Assembly (NCBI GenBank): GCA_038231255.1
Contig: JBBRLR010000006.1
Location: 1 to 64,000, forward strand
Reading direction: 5' to 3'
Source: JALYUS01 sp038231255
GTDB taxonomy: Bacteria; Chloroflexota; Chloroflexia; Thermomicrobiales; JALYUS01
Length of the DNA stretch: 64,000 nucleotides
Shown in pieces: positions 16,655-23,847 of the stretch (position 1 is the stretch's first letter; each line of letters opens with the position of its first letter). The notes beneath the pieces are model-generated. The model was given only the letters and a program-made list of their open reading frames with translations. It searched no databases and was not told where the DNA came from. The position numbers and the translations under genes are program-made.

Positions 16655-17371
16655 ATGCGGCTGTATTTGATGGTGTTGGCGATCTCGGGGCCGCAGGGCG
16701 ATCCGGTGCCGAGTTACCTAATCCAGACCGACAATGGCGTGAATGTCCTCGTTGACACGGGGTATTCGCCGGAAATGATCGCGATGTCGCGGCAAATGGG
16801 CGATGCCGACCAGCAAATTCGCGACGTGATGCCGGTCACGCCGCAACTCGCCGCGCTCGGCATCGCGCCCGAAGATATCCACTACCTGATCGCGACGCAC
16901 TTCGACCCCGACCACGCTGGGGAGCATGATGCCTTCCCCGATGCCGAGATCGTCGTCCAGCGCGCGCACTATGAAGTCGCCAAGGGAGGGATAGATCGCC
17001 GCTACACGATGAATCAGTCGCACTGGGACGCTCCCGGTCTGCGCTATCGGTTCGTGGACGGCGACACCGAACTCCTGCCCGGCATCGAATTAATCGAGAC
17101 GAGCGGGCATGTGCCGGGCCATCAGTCGGTGCTCGTCCGCCTTGCGGAGACGGGGCCGGTGCTCCTGACGATTGACGCGATCAACCACGCCGGCCAGCGC
17201 GACCCCGAGACGCGGACGGTCGCCGGCTACGACACCGACGAGCCGAGCACGCGGGCAAGTACGCGCAAACTGCGCGACATCGAGGAGCGCGAGGGTGTGC
17301 GGCTGACGATCTACGGCCACGACCGCAGGCAGTGGCCGTCTCTGAAAAAAGCGCCCGCGTTTTATGATTGA
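16655..17371 (+). CDS. Metallo-beta-lactamase-fold hydrolase, N-acyl-homoserine-lactonase-like
   Basis: A 238-residue MBL-fold protein of the AiiA/AttM-like lactonase group. The metal site is YLIATHFDPDHAGEHD (H-x-D-x-D-H), with later ligands in ETSGHVPGHQSVL and the bridging Asp in LLTIDAI; VNVLVDTGYSPEM is the strand-loop with the typical DTG. It probably opens a lactone or hydrolyses a related ester in the cytoplasm. Quorum quenching is possible but cannot be concluded. The start ATG follows CGGAGCGCGGC; an earlier ATG at 16623 is out of frame. Confidence 0.82.
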   Translation: MRLYLMVLAISGPQGDPVPSYLIQTDNGVNVLVDTGYSPEMIAMSRQMGDADQQIRDVMPVTPQLAALGIAPEDIHYLIATHFDPDHAGEHDAFPDAEIVVQRAHYEVAKGGIDRRYTMNQSHWDAPGLRYRFVDGDTELLPGIELIETSGHVPGHQSVLVRLAETGPVLLTIDAINHAGQRDPETRTVAGYDTDEPSTRASTRKLRDIEEREGVRLTIYGHDRRQWPSLKKAPAFYD

Positions 17372-17400
17372 GATGGCAAGATGCGGCTGAAGAGGCGCTG

Positions 17401-17430
17401 AAACCGGGGAGAACCGCCTCCCCGGTTTCG
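17401..17430. terminator. Hairpin terminator between convergent genes
   Basis: AACCGGGGAG (17401-17410) and CTCCCCGGTT (17417-17426) form a perfect 10-bp stem with a 6-base loop, then TTCGTTGCTT. It lies between two convergent stops and could terminate both. The bases match the outer ends of the long palindrome family (GAAACCGGGGAGAACCGC), so it may be a minimal copy. Confidence 0.6.
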
Positions 17431-17442
17431 TTGCTTGCCGTT

Positions 17443-18369
17443 CTACGTCCCGGCGCGGTCGAAGCGGGGGAGGACATCGGTGAGGAAGAGTTCGAGACCG
17501 TCGGTGCGCGGGAAGTCGAGGAAGTTGAGTTGCATGTGCTGGACGCCCGCGTCGGCGAAGTGTGCGATCTGCTGTGTCACTTCGTCCGGGCTGCCGCTGA
17601 TGACGTGGACTTCACCTCGGTGGCCCATAAACCGGCGGCGGACGAGCCGTTCGGGGTCGTGGGAAAGGCTAATGCCCATGTAGCAGGTCGGGACGATTTC
17701 GTTCGGGTCGCGCCCAATTGTGTGGCAATGGTCATGGAGGATGGTGAGTTTGCGTGCGTACTCGGTGGGGGAGTAGTAATCGCAGTTCCACCAGTTGGCG
17801 TGCTCGGCGACCACCCGGAGCGTCCGCCGCTCGCCCCCACCGCCGATCATCAGCGTGGGTGGGGGCACGGGCTGGGGGATGCAGTAGGCGTTTTCGATCC
17901 GGTAATGCGCGCCGGTGAAGGTCGCGGGGTCGCCCTGCCAAAGTGCCGTGATGATCCGCGCGGCCTCGTCGAGCTGTTCCACGCGCTCGCGAGCCGGGGG
18001 GAACGGGTAGCCATAGGCGTGGTGTTCGCCCTCCGCGTCGCCCGCGCCGAGACCGAGGATGAACCGCCCGCCGGTGAGGAACTGCAAGGTCGCAGCGATC
18101 TTCGCCGTGAGCGCCGGGTTGCGGTATCCCTGGCCCAGCACCAGCGTGCCCCAGCGCAGTCCAGGGTTCTGCCCGGCCAGATAGGCGAGAAAGGCGAAGC
18201 ACTCGAGGATCGGCTGCGCGTCGAACTGGAAGTGGTCAATGATCCAGCAGGAAAGATCGCGCTCCGAGGCGGCGCGCAGGAGCCGTGCGTTTGTATCCAT
18301 CATCTCCGACACGCTGCCGCCGTGCGGCGTCGGCCGGATTGTCACCCCGAAGTCCATCCGCGTCATCAT
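17443..18369 (-). CDS. LLM-class, probably F420-dependent, oxidoreductase
   Basis: A 308-residue luciferase-like TIM-barrel oxidoreductase. Typical segments are MDFGVTIRPTPHGG at the start, CWIIDHFQFD, RWGTLVLGQGYRNPALTAKI, GRFILGLGAGDAEGEHHAYG and PPTLMIGGGGERRTLRVVAEH. In Actinobacteria and Chloroflexota this family usually uses coenzyme F420 rather than FMN, which fits the PPOX protein elsewhere in the window. The ATG overlaps the stop of the upstream gene as ATGATG/TGA, so translation is coupled. The substrate is unknown. Confidence 0.88.
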   Translation of the reverse strand: MMTRMDFGVTIRPTPHGGSVSEMMDTNARLLRAASERDLSCWIIDHFQFDAQPILECFAFLAYLAGQNPGLRWGTLVLGQGYRNPALTAKIAATLQFLTGGRFILGLGAGDAEGEHHAYGYPFPPARERVEQLDEAARIITALWQGDPATFTGAHYRIENAYCIPQPVPPPTLMIGGGGERRTLRVVAEHANWWNCDYYSPTEYARKLTILHDHCHTIGRDPNEIVPTCYMGISLSHDPERLVRRRFMGHRGEVHVISGSPDEVTQQIAHFADAGVQHMQLNFLDFPRTDGLELFLTDVLPRFDRAGT

Positions 18370-19397
18370 CGCTCGTTTTTCGGCGGAATCTCGATCGTTT
18401 CCCGCGTCACCGTGCCGGTCTTCGGGTCGAGATGGAGGATCGTGCCGGTGCGCGGGGTGTCGCCTCCCTCGCCCGCTCCGTCGTCCCCCTCCTCCTCATC
18501 GTCATCCTCGTCCCACGGCGGATATTGGGGCGGGGCGTCGCCACGACTGGCGGTGAGGCGGGGGTAGTCGGCATTCGCGGTCAGTTTCCCTTTCGCATCG
18601 AGCAGTTTGACACCGAACTCCCACTCGTCGCCGTAATCGAAGATGAAGAGAAATTCCTTCTTGCCCGTCTTGCCGGGGTAGGGCAGATCGCGGATCAGGA
18701 TTTCGTCCACATCCGGCGCGTCGTCGAAGTCGGTGAGGAAGGGGAGATCAAGCCCCGCCAGTTCAGGCGAAAAGAGCGCCGCCGCGAGGGCGGATTCGCC
18801 GTCTTCCCCTTCTTCCGCTTCGTCGTCCGGTTGCCAGTCCTCGAAGAGGTAGCGCTGGAGCGCTTCGGACATCGTCGCGGGGTCGGCATTCGGGTCGCGC
18901 TCGATCAGCCCGGCGAACTCCTCGATCAGCGGGCGATCCTCCGAGGGCGCTTCGGCGGCGGCGCCCCGGAGCATCGCCACCATCTCCGCCTGCAACTTCG
19001 CCCGGTCTATGTCGGCGGGGAACGCGTCGTTCCCCGCGAAGGCGGGGTCCTCGGCGAGCAGGGCGAGTTTGCGCATCTCTGAGCCTTCGGGGAAAAGGTC
19101 GAGGATGTCTTCGTCGCCCTCATCATCGTCGTCGCTCCCGTCGTCCATGTGGTAGGCGTACTCGGTCGTTTTGTCCCACGCCTTGCCGCTAAGAAAGAAC
19201 GACCAGAGATGATCGTTGTTGAAATCGTACGCGCCGAGGATGGCGAATCCGAGGTCGCCGAGCGTATGGTTCGCGGCAATCTCGATCTCGCGCTGAATCT
19301 CCGTCGCGTTCTCCGGCGCGTACCCGGCCGCACAGCCGAGAATGCGGACGCGGAAGGTATAAACCGGCGGTTCGGGTGTGAAGCGTTGCTCCTGCAT
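18366..19397 (-). CDS. Plasmid pRiA4b ORF-3-like domain protein
   Basis: A 343-residue acidic protein with the pRiA4b Orf3-like fold split by Asp/Glu-rich inserts. The N-terminal half has YTFRVRILG and HTLGDLGFAILGAYDFNNDH, then LWSFFLSGKAWD. The C-terminal half has FLFIFDYGDEWEFGVKL, the signature of the family, then ADYPRLTASRGDAPPQYPPWD. Between lies an acidic linker of more than 100 residues. The family is common on plasmids and in chromosomes, with no proven function. The ATG chosen is seven bases from GAGGAGG; another ATG lies one codon upstream. It is coupled to the downstream LLM gene. Confidence 0.8.
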   Translation of the reverse strand: MQEQRFTPEPPVYTFRVRILGCAAGYAPENATEIQREIEIAANHTLGDLGFAILGAYDFNNDHLWSFFLSGKAWDKTTEYAYHMDDGSDDDDEGDEDILDLFPEGSEMRKLALLAEDPAFAGNDAFPADIDRAKLQAEMVAMLRGAAAEAPSEDRPLIEEFAGLIERDPNADPATMSEALQRYLFEDWQPDDEAEEGEDGESALAAALFSPELAGLDLPFLTDFDDAPDVDEILIRDLPYPGKTGKKEFLFIFDYGDEWEFGVKLLDAKGKLTANADYPRLTASRGDAPPQYPPWDEDDDEEEGDDGAGEGGDTPRTGTILHLDPKTGTVTRETIEIPPKNER

Positions 19398-19453
19398 CAT
19401 TCTCCTCCTCGGGCGCGCTGTATCGGCGCGAATGCTCCAGTATACGCCCGGAG

Positions 19454-19589
19454 GAAACCGGGGAGAATCGCAAAGACGCAAAGAGCGCAGAGGACGCAAA
19501 GGAAGAGAAAGAACGGGGGAATAATAATCTGCTTTTCTCTCTTTGCGTTTCTTTGCGTCCTCTGCGTCTTTGCGGTTCTCCCCGGTTTC
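19454..19589. repeat. Full-length long palindrome, type copy
   Basis: The left arm runs from GAAACCGGGGAGAATCGC (19454) through repeats of ACGCAAAG and GCGCAGAGG; the right arm ends GCGGTTCTCCCCGGTTTC at 19589. The two arms are near-perfect reverse complements over about 50 bases around an AT-rich centre. It fills the gap between the yhhQ-like stop (19592) and the next gene. This is the best-preserved copy of the family and shows its ends. Confidence 0.85.
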
Positions 19590-19591
19590 GA

Positions 19592-20125
19592 TCAAGTGAC
19601 GACAACGGAGACGCGGCGGGCCTGGAGGCGGCGGCGGATGAGCCAGAGGAGGGCGACGGGGACGAGCGTGCAGTACGCCTTGCCGATTACCTGGCCAGTG
19701 AGGAAATTGAGTGAGCCGAAGGCGAGATACAAAAAGATCGCGCTGTCCACGATGTCGCCGATCGTGTTCGCGACGATCATCGCCACAAGCCAGAACCGCT
19801 GCCGCATCGGCGTGTAAATCGTGAAGTCGGCTAATTCGCCCAAAAGAAAGGCGACGCCGCTCGCGAAGGCGAACTGCCTGGAGATAAAGGCGGACAGGAA
19901 TGCGCCGATCAGGATCGCGCCGACGGCCCACCAGCGGCCGAGGGTGTCCTGCACGAGGTCGCGGAACTCGAAGCAGAGGCCGGCGAAGAAGACGCCCGCC
20001 GGGGCCATCAGCCCGAAGCCGACGGGTACGATGCCGAACCGCTCGATCGCCCAGTTCGCCCCAACAATCGCGGCGACGTATCCCACGAGCAGCAGGAAGC
20101 CGATGGTGCGGCGGTTCAGAGTCAT
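19592..20125 (-). CDS. yhhQ: Queuosine precursor transporter, YhhQ/VUT family
   Basis: A 177-residue integral membrane protein of the VUT family, with about five or six hydrophobic segments (GFLLLVGYVAAIVGANWAI, FGLMAPAGVFFAGLCF, AVGAILIGAFLSAFI, FWLVAMIVANTIGDIVDSAI). Characteristic are FEFRDLVQDTLGR and ASGVAFLLGELADFTIYTPM. Family members import queuosine precursors such as preQ0/preQ1. The ATG overlaps the queF stop (ATGA), which supports a role in the same pathway. It sits in the cytoplasmic membrane. Confidence 0.88.
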   Translation of the reverse strand: MTLNRRTIGFLLLVGYVAAIVGANWAIERFGIVPVGFGLMAPAGVFFAGLCFEFRDLVQDTLGRWWAVGAILIGAFLSAFISRQFAFASGVAFLLGELADFTIYTPMRQRFWLVAMIVANTIGDIVDSAIFLYLAFGSLNFLTGQVIGKAYCTLVPVALLWLIRRRLQARRVSVVVT

Positions 20126-20511
20126 CCGCGCAGCTCGCGGACGACCTTCGCGCTGGCGGTGATCGTGATGCCGCCGCGCGGTTTCTGCACGACCATCGTG
20201 CGCACCCAGTGCGGTGCGCACGCTTCCATCACATCCCGCGCGACGCGTGCGGCGAACGCCTCGCCAAAGATACCCTCGTTGCGGAAAGTCTGGAAGTAGA
20301 GTTTGAGTGATTTCGACTCGATGCACGACGCGTCCGGGCGATAGGCAATCGTCACCTCGTACCAGTCGGGCTGACCGGTGACGGGGCAGAGCGCGGTCAC
20401 TTCATCGGAAACCATCCGCACGACCGTCACATCCGGCGGCGCAGGGAAGGTGTCAAGCCCGTTGAAGATATCGTCGTGCGGCTTCAGATGGCGGAAATGC
20501 TGGTCGGTCAT
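20122..20511 (-). CDS. queF: NADPH-dependent 7-cyano-7-deazaguanine reductase (unimodular)
   Basis: A 129-residue type I QueF that reduces preQ0 to preQ1 in queuosine synthesis. The catalytic Cys is in VTALCPVTGQPDWYEV, and the NADPH-binding family motif is CIESKSLKLYFQTFRNEGIF; PHWVRTMVVQKPRGGI follows. The short length matches the homodecameric unimodular form. The ATG is five bases after GGAGG. The gene is translationally coupled to the downstream YhhQ-like transporter, giving a compact salvage/reduction unit. I searched the leader for a preQ1 riboswitch and saw none. Confidence 0.95.
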   Translation of the reverse strand: MTDQHFRHLKPHDDIFNGLDTFPAPPDVTVVRMVSDEVTALCPVTGQPDWYEVTIAYRPDASCIESKSLKLYFQTFRNEGIFGEAFAARVARDVMEACAPHWVRTMVVQKPRGGITITASAKVVRELRG

Positions 20512-20542
20512 TGTCTCCTCCGGTCTCATTATCAACCGATGA

Positions 20543-20551
20543 AGTATAACA
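20543..20551 (-). promoter_or_regulatory. Extended -10 element upstream of queF
   Basis: On the minus strand TGT-TATACT (20551-20543) forms an extended -10 promoter element about 32 bases before the queF ATG. No good -35 is present at 17 bases, as is common for extended -10 promoters. Confidence 0.5.
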
Positions 20552-20631
20552 CCGCCCGGTTTTGGGCCGGAAGCCGTTGCAACGCCGGAGCGAATATGCG
20601 ATGGTACGAGGACAGGAAAGGAGCGTCTCGC

Positions 20632-20691
20632 ATGGGTAAAAAAGACAAGGGCACCAAAGAAACGCGGAAGCCCAAGAAGCCCAAGGCATAA
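20632..20691 (+). CDS. 19-residue Lys-rich microprotein
   Basis: A short frame, MGKKDKGTKETRKPKKPKA, follows AAAGGAG with an 8-base spacing and ends at TAA. Nine of the 19 residues are Lys and one is Arg, so the peptide is strongly basic and probably disordered. From memory, similar tiny MGKKDKG-type proteins are annotated in high-GC bacteria; I cannot confirm this here. It diverges from queF. The strong ribosome site is the main evidence; the function is unknown. Confidence 0.5.
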   Translation: MGKKDKGTKETRKPKKPKA

Positions 20692-20702
20692 CCCGCATTC
20701 TG

Positions 20703-20795
20703 AACCGCCAAGACGCCAAGAACGCCAAGAGAGAAAGTAGGAAAGGATTTTTCCTTTTTTATTTTCCCTTGGCGTCCTTGGTGTCTTGGCGGTTA
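20703..20795. repeat. Long palindrome, GCCAAGACGCCAAG variant
   Basis: The left arm starts AACCGCCAAGACGCCAAG at 20703 and the right arm ends CTTGGTGTCTTGGCGGTT near 20794. The arms pair over about 28 bases around a T-rich centre. It lies between the microprotein and the HD-domain gene. The right arm matches the piece inside mutS at 9006-9037. Confidence 0.8.
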
Positions 20796-20900
20796 GACTC
20801 CTCGTTTGTCCCGCACGACGTGACTGTGCGACAATGTCCCGCCGGGCCGGGTGCGGTTTGGTGCGGTGCGGAATGGACAGCAAAGAAGGAGAACGACGCG

Positions 20901-21503
20901 GTGACAACCGATGTCGCGCGGGATCGCGAACGGGCATGGGAACTCTTCTGCGAGTGGACGACGAGCGAAAGCCTGCGCAAGCATGTGCTGGCCGTCGAGG
21001 CGGCGATGCGCGCCTACGCGCGGCGCTTCGGTGAAGATGCGGAGGCGTGGTCGGTCGTCGGCATCCTGCACGACCTCGATTACGAGCAGTACCCGACGAT
21101 GGACGGCACCGGGCACCCCTTTAAGGCGGTCGAATATCTCAGCTCCGTCGGCTACCCGGAGGTCGTGACACGAGCGATCCTTTCCCACGCGGACTACAGC
21201 GGTGTAGCGCGCGAGTCCCGGATGGAACATACGCTCTTCGCGGTCGACGAACTGACCGGCTTCATCAGCGCGGTCGCGCTCGTTCGCCCCTCGAAGCGAG
21301 TCGCAGATGTGGACGCCAAGTCGGTGCGCAAGAAGATGAAAGACAAGGCGTTCGCGCGGGCCGTCAGCCGGGAAGACCTCGTGCAGGGCGCAGAAGAACT
21401 CGGATTGGATTTCGACGATCACATCGCGTTCACCGTCGAGGCGCTGACTGCACAGGCGGCACGGCTGGGCCTTGCCGGTACACCGGAAGTAGCGAATATG
21501 TAG
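20901..21503 (+). CDS. HD-domain (HDIG) phosphohydrolase-like protein
   Basis: A 200-residue single-domain HD protein. The metal-binding His-Asp is in WSVVGILHDLDYEQYP, followed by GHPFKAVEYL (His), AILSHADYSG (His) and the downstream FAVDELTGFISAVALVRPSK (Asp). This is the stand-alone HDIG type, usually a metal-dependent phosphohydrolase acting on nucleotides or related phosphate esters. The start is a GTG after AGAAGGAGAACGACGCG. The substrate is not known. Confidence 0.83.
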   Translation: MTTDVARDRERAWELFCEWTTSESLRKHVLAVEAAMRAYARRFGEDAEAWSVVGILHDLDYEQYPTMDGTGHPFKAVEYLSSVGYPEVVTRAILSHADYSGVARESRMEHTLFAVDELTGFISAVALVRPSKRVADVDAKSVRKKMKDKAFARAVSREDLVQGAEELGLDFDDHIAFTVEALTAQAARLGLAGTPEVANM

Positions 21504-21564
21504 GGGCGGTCGCGCCGATGTGCCCACTCAAGCGCATCCCGTCGAGAAAGGAAGGACGAACTCT

Positions 21565-22332
21565 GTGAGTGTGATGAATCTGGGCGTCAACGCCCGATTG
21601 CCACGGCGGCGCATGCTGGCGTTCGGCGCGGCGACCCTGGCATCGGCGGCGCTGGCGGCGTGTGGTGGGAGCAAGGCGACAGATACGCCACTACCGTCGA
21701 CGCCCAAGCCGGTGAGCACTGTCGCTCCGACGGCTCCGACCGCCCCAGCCGCTGCGGCGAGTTCGGCAGGGAACACGGCGGATGTCGCCAGCCGCAACGG
21801 TAAATATAAGGCCCCGCCGCCGATGACGATTGATAAGGCAAAGAAGTACACCGCTACCATCGCCACGAACAAGGGGACGATGAAGGCGGAACTGTATGCG
21901 GACACCGCACCAATCGCGGTGAACAATTTCGTCTTTCTCGCCAACGACCATTTCTACGATGGCGTGATCTTCCATCGCATCGTCGCGGGCTTCGTCATCC
22001 AGGGTGGCGACCCGACGGGCACGGGCACCGGTGGCCCCGGCTACAAGTTCGCCGATGAAACGGTTCCCGCCACCCGGAACTATGAGAAGGGGACGCTCGC
22101 GATGGCGAACAGTGGGCCGAACACGAACGGCAGCCAGTTCTTCATCTGCCTCGATAATCTGACCGCGAAGGGCGCACTGCCGAAGCAATACACCCTTTTC
22201 GGCAAAGTCACCGACGGTTTGGACACGATTGACAAAATCCTCGCCGTGCCGCGCACCGCAGGCAGCGATGGCGCACAGTCCAAGCCGACCGAGAAAGTGT
22301 TCATGGAAAGCGTAACGACCCAGACGACCTAA
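21565..22332 (+). CDS. Lipoprotein cyclophilin (peptidyl-prolyl cis-trans isomerase)
   Basis: A 255-residue exported cyclophilin. RLPRRRMLAFGAATL plus LAACGGSK gives a leader with consecutive arginines and a lipobox Cys at residue 33, then a Pro/Ala/Thr-rich linker, then a cyclophilin domain: FVFLANDHFYDGVIFHRIV, FVIQGGDPTGTGTGGPGY and NTNGSQFFICLDNL. The Arg of FHRIV and the GSQFF block form the usual active site. It should assist folding of exported proteins at the outer face. The start is GTG at 21565 behind AAGGAAGGA; an ATG lies three codons further. A near duplicate without a leader follows immediately. Confidence 0.9.
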   Translation: MSVMNLGVNARLPRRRMLAFGAATLASAALAACGGSKATDTPLPSTPKPVSTVAPTAPTAPAAAASSAGNTADVASRNGKYKAPPPMTIDKAKKYTATIATNKGTMKAELYADTAPIAVNNFVFLANDHFYDGVIFHRIVAGFVIQGGDPTGTGTGGPGYKFADETVPATRNYEKGTLAMANSGPNTNGSQFFICLDNLTAKGALPKQYTLFGKVTDGLDTIDKILAVPRTAGSDGAQSKPTEKVFMESVTTQTT

Positions 22333-22341
22333 CCCCCGGTC

Positions 22342-22362
22342 CCTTCCCTCAAAGGAAGGGGA
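22342..22362. repeat. CCCTTCC palindrome after the first cyclophilin
   Basis: CCCTTCC and GGAAGGGG flank the loop CTCAAA ten bases after the cyclophilin stop. It belongs with the other CCCTTCCC-type palindromes and could act as a weak terminator or RNA end stabiliser. Confidence 0.45.
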
Positions 22363-22411
22363 GACGTAAGGGCGCACAGCCGTGCGTCCACTGGACAGAA
22401 AAGAGGCATGG

Positions 22412-22948
22412 ATGGCAGGCAAGAATAACCAGTACGCGGCACAGGGCGCACCGAAATTTGCGTTGGAGCGTGGCAAGACGTACAAGGCGAAATTCGAGAC
22501 CTCACTGGGCGATTTCGAGGCGGAACTGTACAGCGACACTGCGCCGATGAGCGTGAACAACTTCGTCTTCCTCGCGAATGAGGGATTCTACGATGGCGTG
22601 ATCTTCCATCGCATCGTGCCCGGTTTCGTCGTGCAAGGCGGTGACCCGACGGGCACGGGCACGGGCGGCCCCGGCTACAAGTTCGCCGACGAGGACATCC
22701 CGAGCCACCGCGACTACGAAAAAGGCACATTAGCGATGGCGAACAGTGGCCCCGGCACGAACGGCAGCCAGTTCTTCGTCTGCGTCGCGGACCTGCGCGG
22801 TCGCCTACCGAAGCAGTACAACGTCTTCGGCAAAGTGACCAACGGAATGGATGTCGTGGACAGCATGGTCAGCGTACCGCTCGTACGCGGCAGCGAAAAG
22901 CCCGCCGATGCGATCACGATCAACAAAGTGACGATCGAGACGGCCTAA
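22412..22948 (+). CDS. Cytoplasmic cyclophilin (peptidyl-prolyl cis-trans isomerase)
   Basis: A 178-residue cyclophilin without signal peptide. The core FVFLANEGFYDGVIFHRIVP, VVQGGDPTGTGTGGPGYKF and GTNGSQFFVCVADL is nearly the same as in the preceding lipoprotein, including the rare TGTGTGGPGY stretch, so the two are tandem paralogues. The active-site Arg and Gln-Phe-Phe residues are kept. The ATG at 22412 follows AAAGAGGCATGG; an earlier ATG at 22408 is out of frame. Confidence 0.9.
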   Translation: MAGKNNQYAAQGAPKFALERGKTYKAKFETSLGDFEAELYSDTAPMSVNNFVFLANEGFYDGVIFHRIVPGFVVQGGDPTGTGTGGPGYKFADEDIPSHRDYEKGTLAMANSGPGTNGSQFFVCVADLRGRLPKQYNVFGKVTNGMDVVDSMVSVPLVRGSEKPADAITINKVTIETA

Positions 22949-22956
22949 CCCCCCAG

Positions 22957-22981
22957 CCCCCTTCCCGACTCGGGAAGGGGG
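22957..22981. repeat. Perfect CCCCCTTCCC palindrome
   Basis: A perfect 10-bp hairpin with loop GACTC sits 8 bases past the cyclophilin stop. It matches the copy inside mutL (7696-7720) except in the loop. It may serve as a terminator although no T-run follows. Confidence 0.6.
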
Positions 22982-23039
22982 AGCGATCCTCTTTGAGTTT
23001 TGGGATGTGAGGGATACAACACGGCGCTTAGATGAGTCA

Positions 23040-23078
23040 CCCCTCCCCGATGCGGGGCAGGGCCGGGGAGGGGCATTT
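23040..23078. repeat. CCCCTCCCC palindrome supplying a ribosome site
   Basis: CCCCTCCCC and GGGGAGGGG bracket a GC-rich centre just before the GTG start of the histidine phosphatase. The right arm is placed to act as the Shine-Dalgarno sequence, so folding of the palindrome would hide the ribosome site. Confidence 0.45.
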
Positions 23079-23080
23079 CC

Positions 23081-23701
23081 GTGCGTTTCTTGCTCGTGCG
23101 ACATGGGGAAAGCACGTACAACGCGGAGGGGCGCATCCAGGGGCAGCAGGACGCGCCCCTTTCCGAGCGCGGGCGGCGGCAGGCGGAGCGGATCGGCGAG
23201 CGGTTGCGTTCGTATCAATTTGATGCCTGCTACGCCTCCGACCTTTCCCGCGCGGCGGACACGGCCCGCGCGATCATGCAGCACCACCCCGCCGTGCCAT
23301 TCGAATTCGTGCCGCTGCTCAGGGAAATCAAGTTCGGCATCTTTGAGGGGCGGATCATGCCCGAAATCGAGGAGATGTACCCGGAAGAGTACGCGCAGTG
23401 GATGGACGACCGGCGCATCTTCGTGCCGCCCGGTGCAGAAAGCGGCGAAGACCTGTCTGAGCGGGCGGGCCGTGCCTTGCGCTGGCTCCAGAATCGGGGG
23501 CATGACGGGACCGTGCTCGTCGTCGCTCATGGCGCGATCCTCAATGCCTTCCTCGGCCAGTTCCTCCGACTCGGCGGCGAGAGCCGCCCCTTCCACTTCG
23601 ACAACACCGCGCTCGCCATCGTCGAGGATAAGCCATTCGGCCCGCGCCTCCTGCTCGCCAACGACACCTCCCACCTCGGCCCCGATTCTGCCTTCCCGTA
23701 A
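23081..23701 (+). CDS. Histidine phosphatase family protein (phosphoglycerate mutase-like)
   Basis: A 206-residue member of the histidine phosphatase superfamily. The phosphohistidine motif LVRHGESTYNAEGRIQGQ is at the N-terminus, SERGRRQAERI follows, the acidic residue is in FGIFEGR, and the second His is in LVVAHGAILNAFL. Relatives dephosphorylate sugar phosphates or alpha-ribazole phosphate rather than acting as true mutases. It starts at GTG seven bases after GGGGAGGGG, which is itself one arm of a palindrome. Cytoplasmic. Confidence 0.88.
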   Translation: MRFLLVRHGESTYNAEGRIQGQQDAPLSERGRRQAERIGERLRSYQFDACYASDLSRAADTARAIMQHHPAVPFEFVPLLREIKFGIFEGRIMPEIEEMYPEEYAQWMDDRRIFVPPGAESGEDLSERAGRALRWLQNRGHDGTVLVVAHGAILNAFLGQFLRLGGESRPFHFDNTALAIVEDKPFGPRLLLANDTSHLGPDSAFP

Positions 23702-23710
23702 GGTAATCTA

Positions 23711-23822
23711 GCGCAGAGGACACAGAGAGCACAGAGAATTCCTCTTTTAACTTCTCTTCTCGGTGTTCTTTGCGCCCTCTGCGGCCTCTGTGTTAAGGTT
23801 TCGTTCTTGGCGTCTTGGCGGT
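23711..23822. repeat. Long imperfect palindrome, composite
   Basis: The left arm GCGCAGAGGACACAGAGAGC pairs with the right half (CTTTGCGCCCTCTGCGGCC onwards). A further TTGGCGTCTTGGCGGT tail of the other variant is appended at 23807-23822. The composite structure suggests recombination or nested insertion of two family members upstream of the flavoenzyme gene. Confidence 0.65.
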
Positions 23823-23847
23823 GAGAATCGGTGTCCGGGGGTGTATT

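Noticed and set aside
19454..19589. CRISPR-like direct repeats
   Set aside because: The short GCAAAG units are part of inverted arms with no regular spacers and no cas genes are present.
20512..20600. preQ1 riboswitch in the queF leader
   Set aside because: The short region before queF lacks the C-rich loop and A-rich tail of the preQ1-I type and shows only an extended -10 element.
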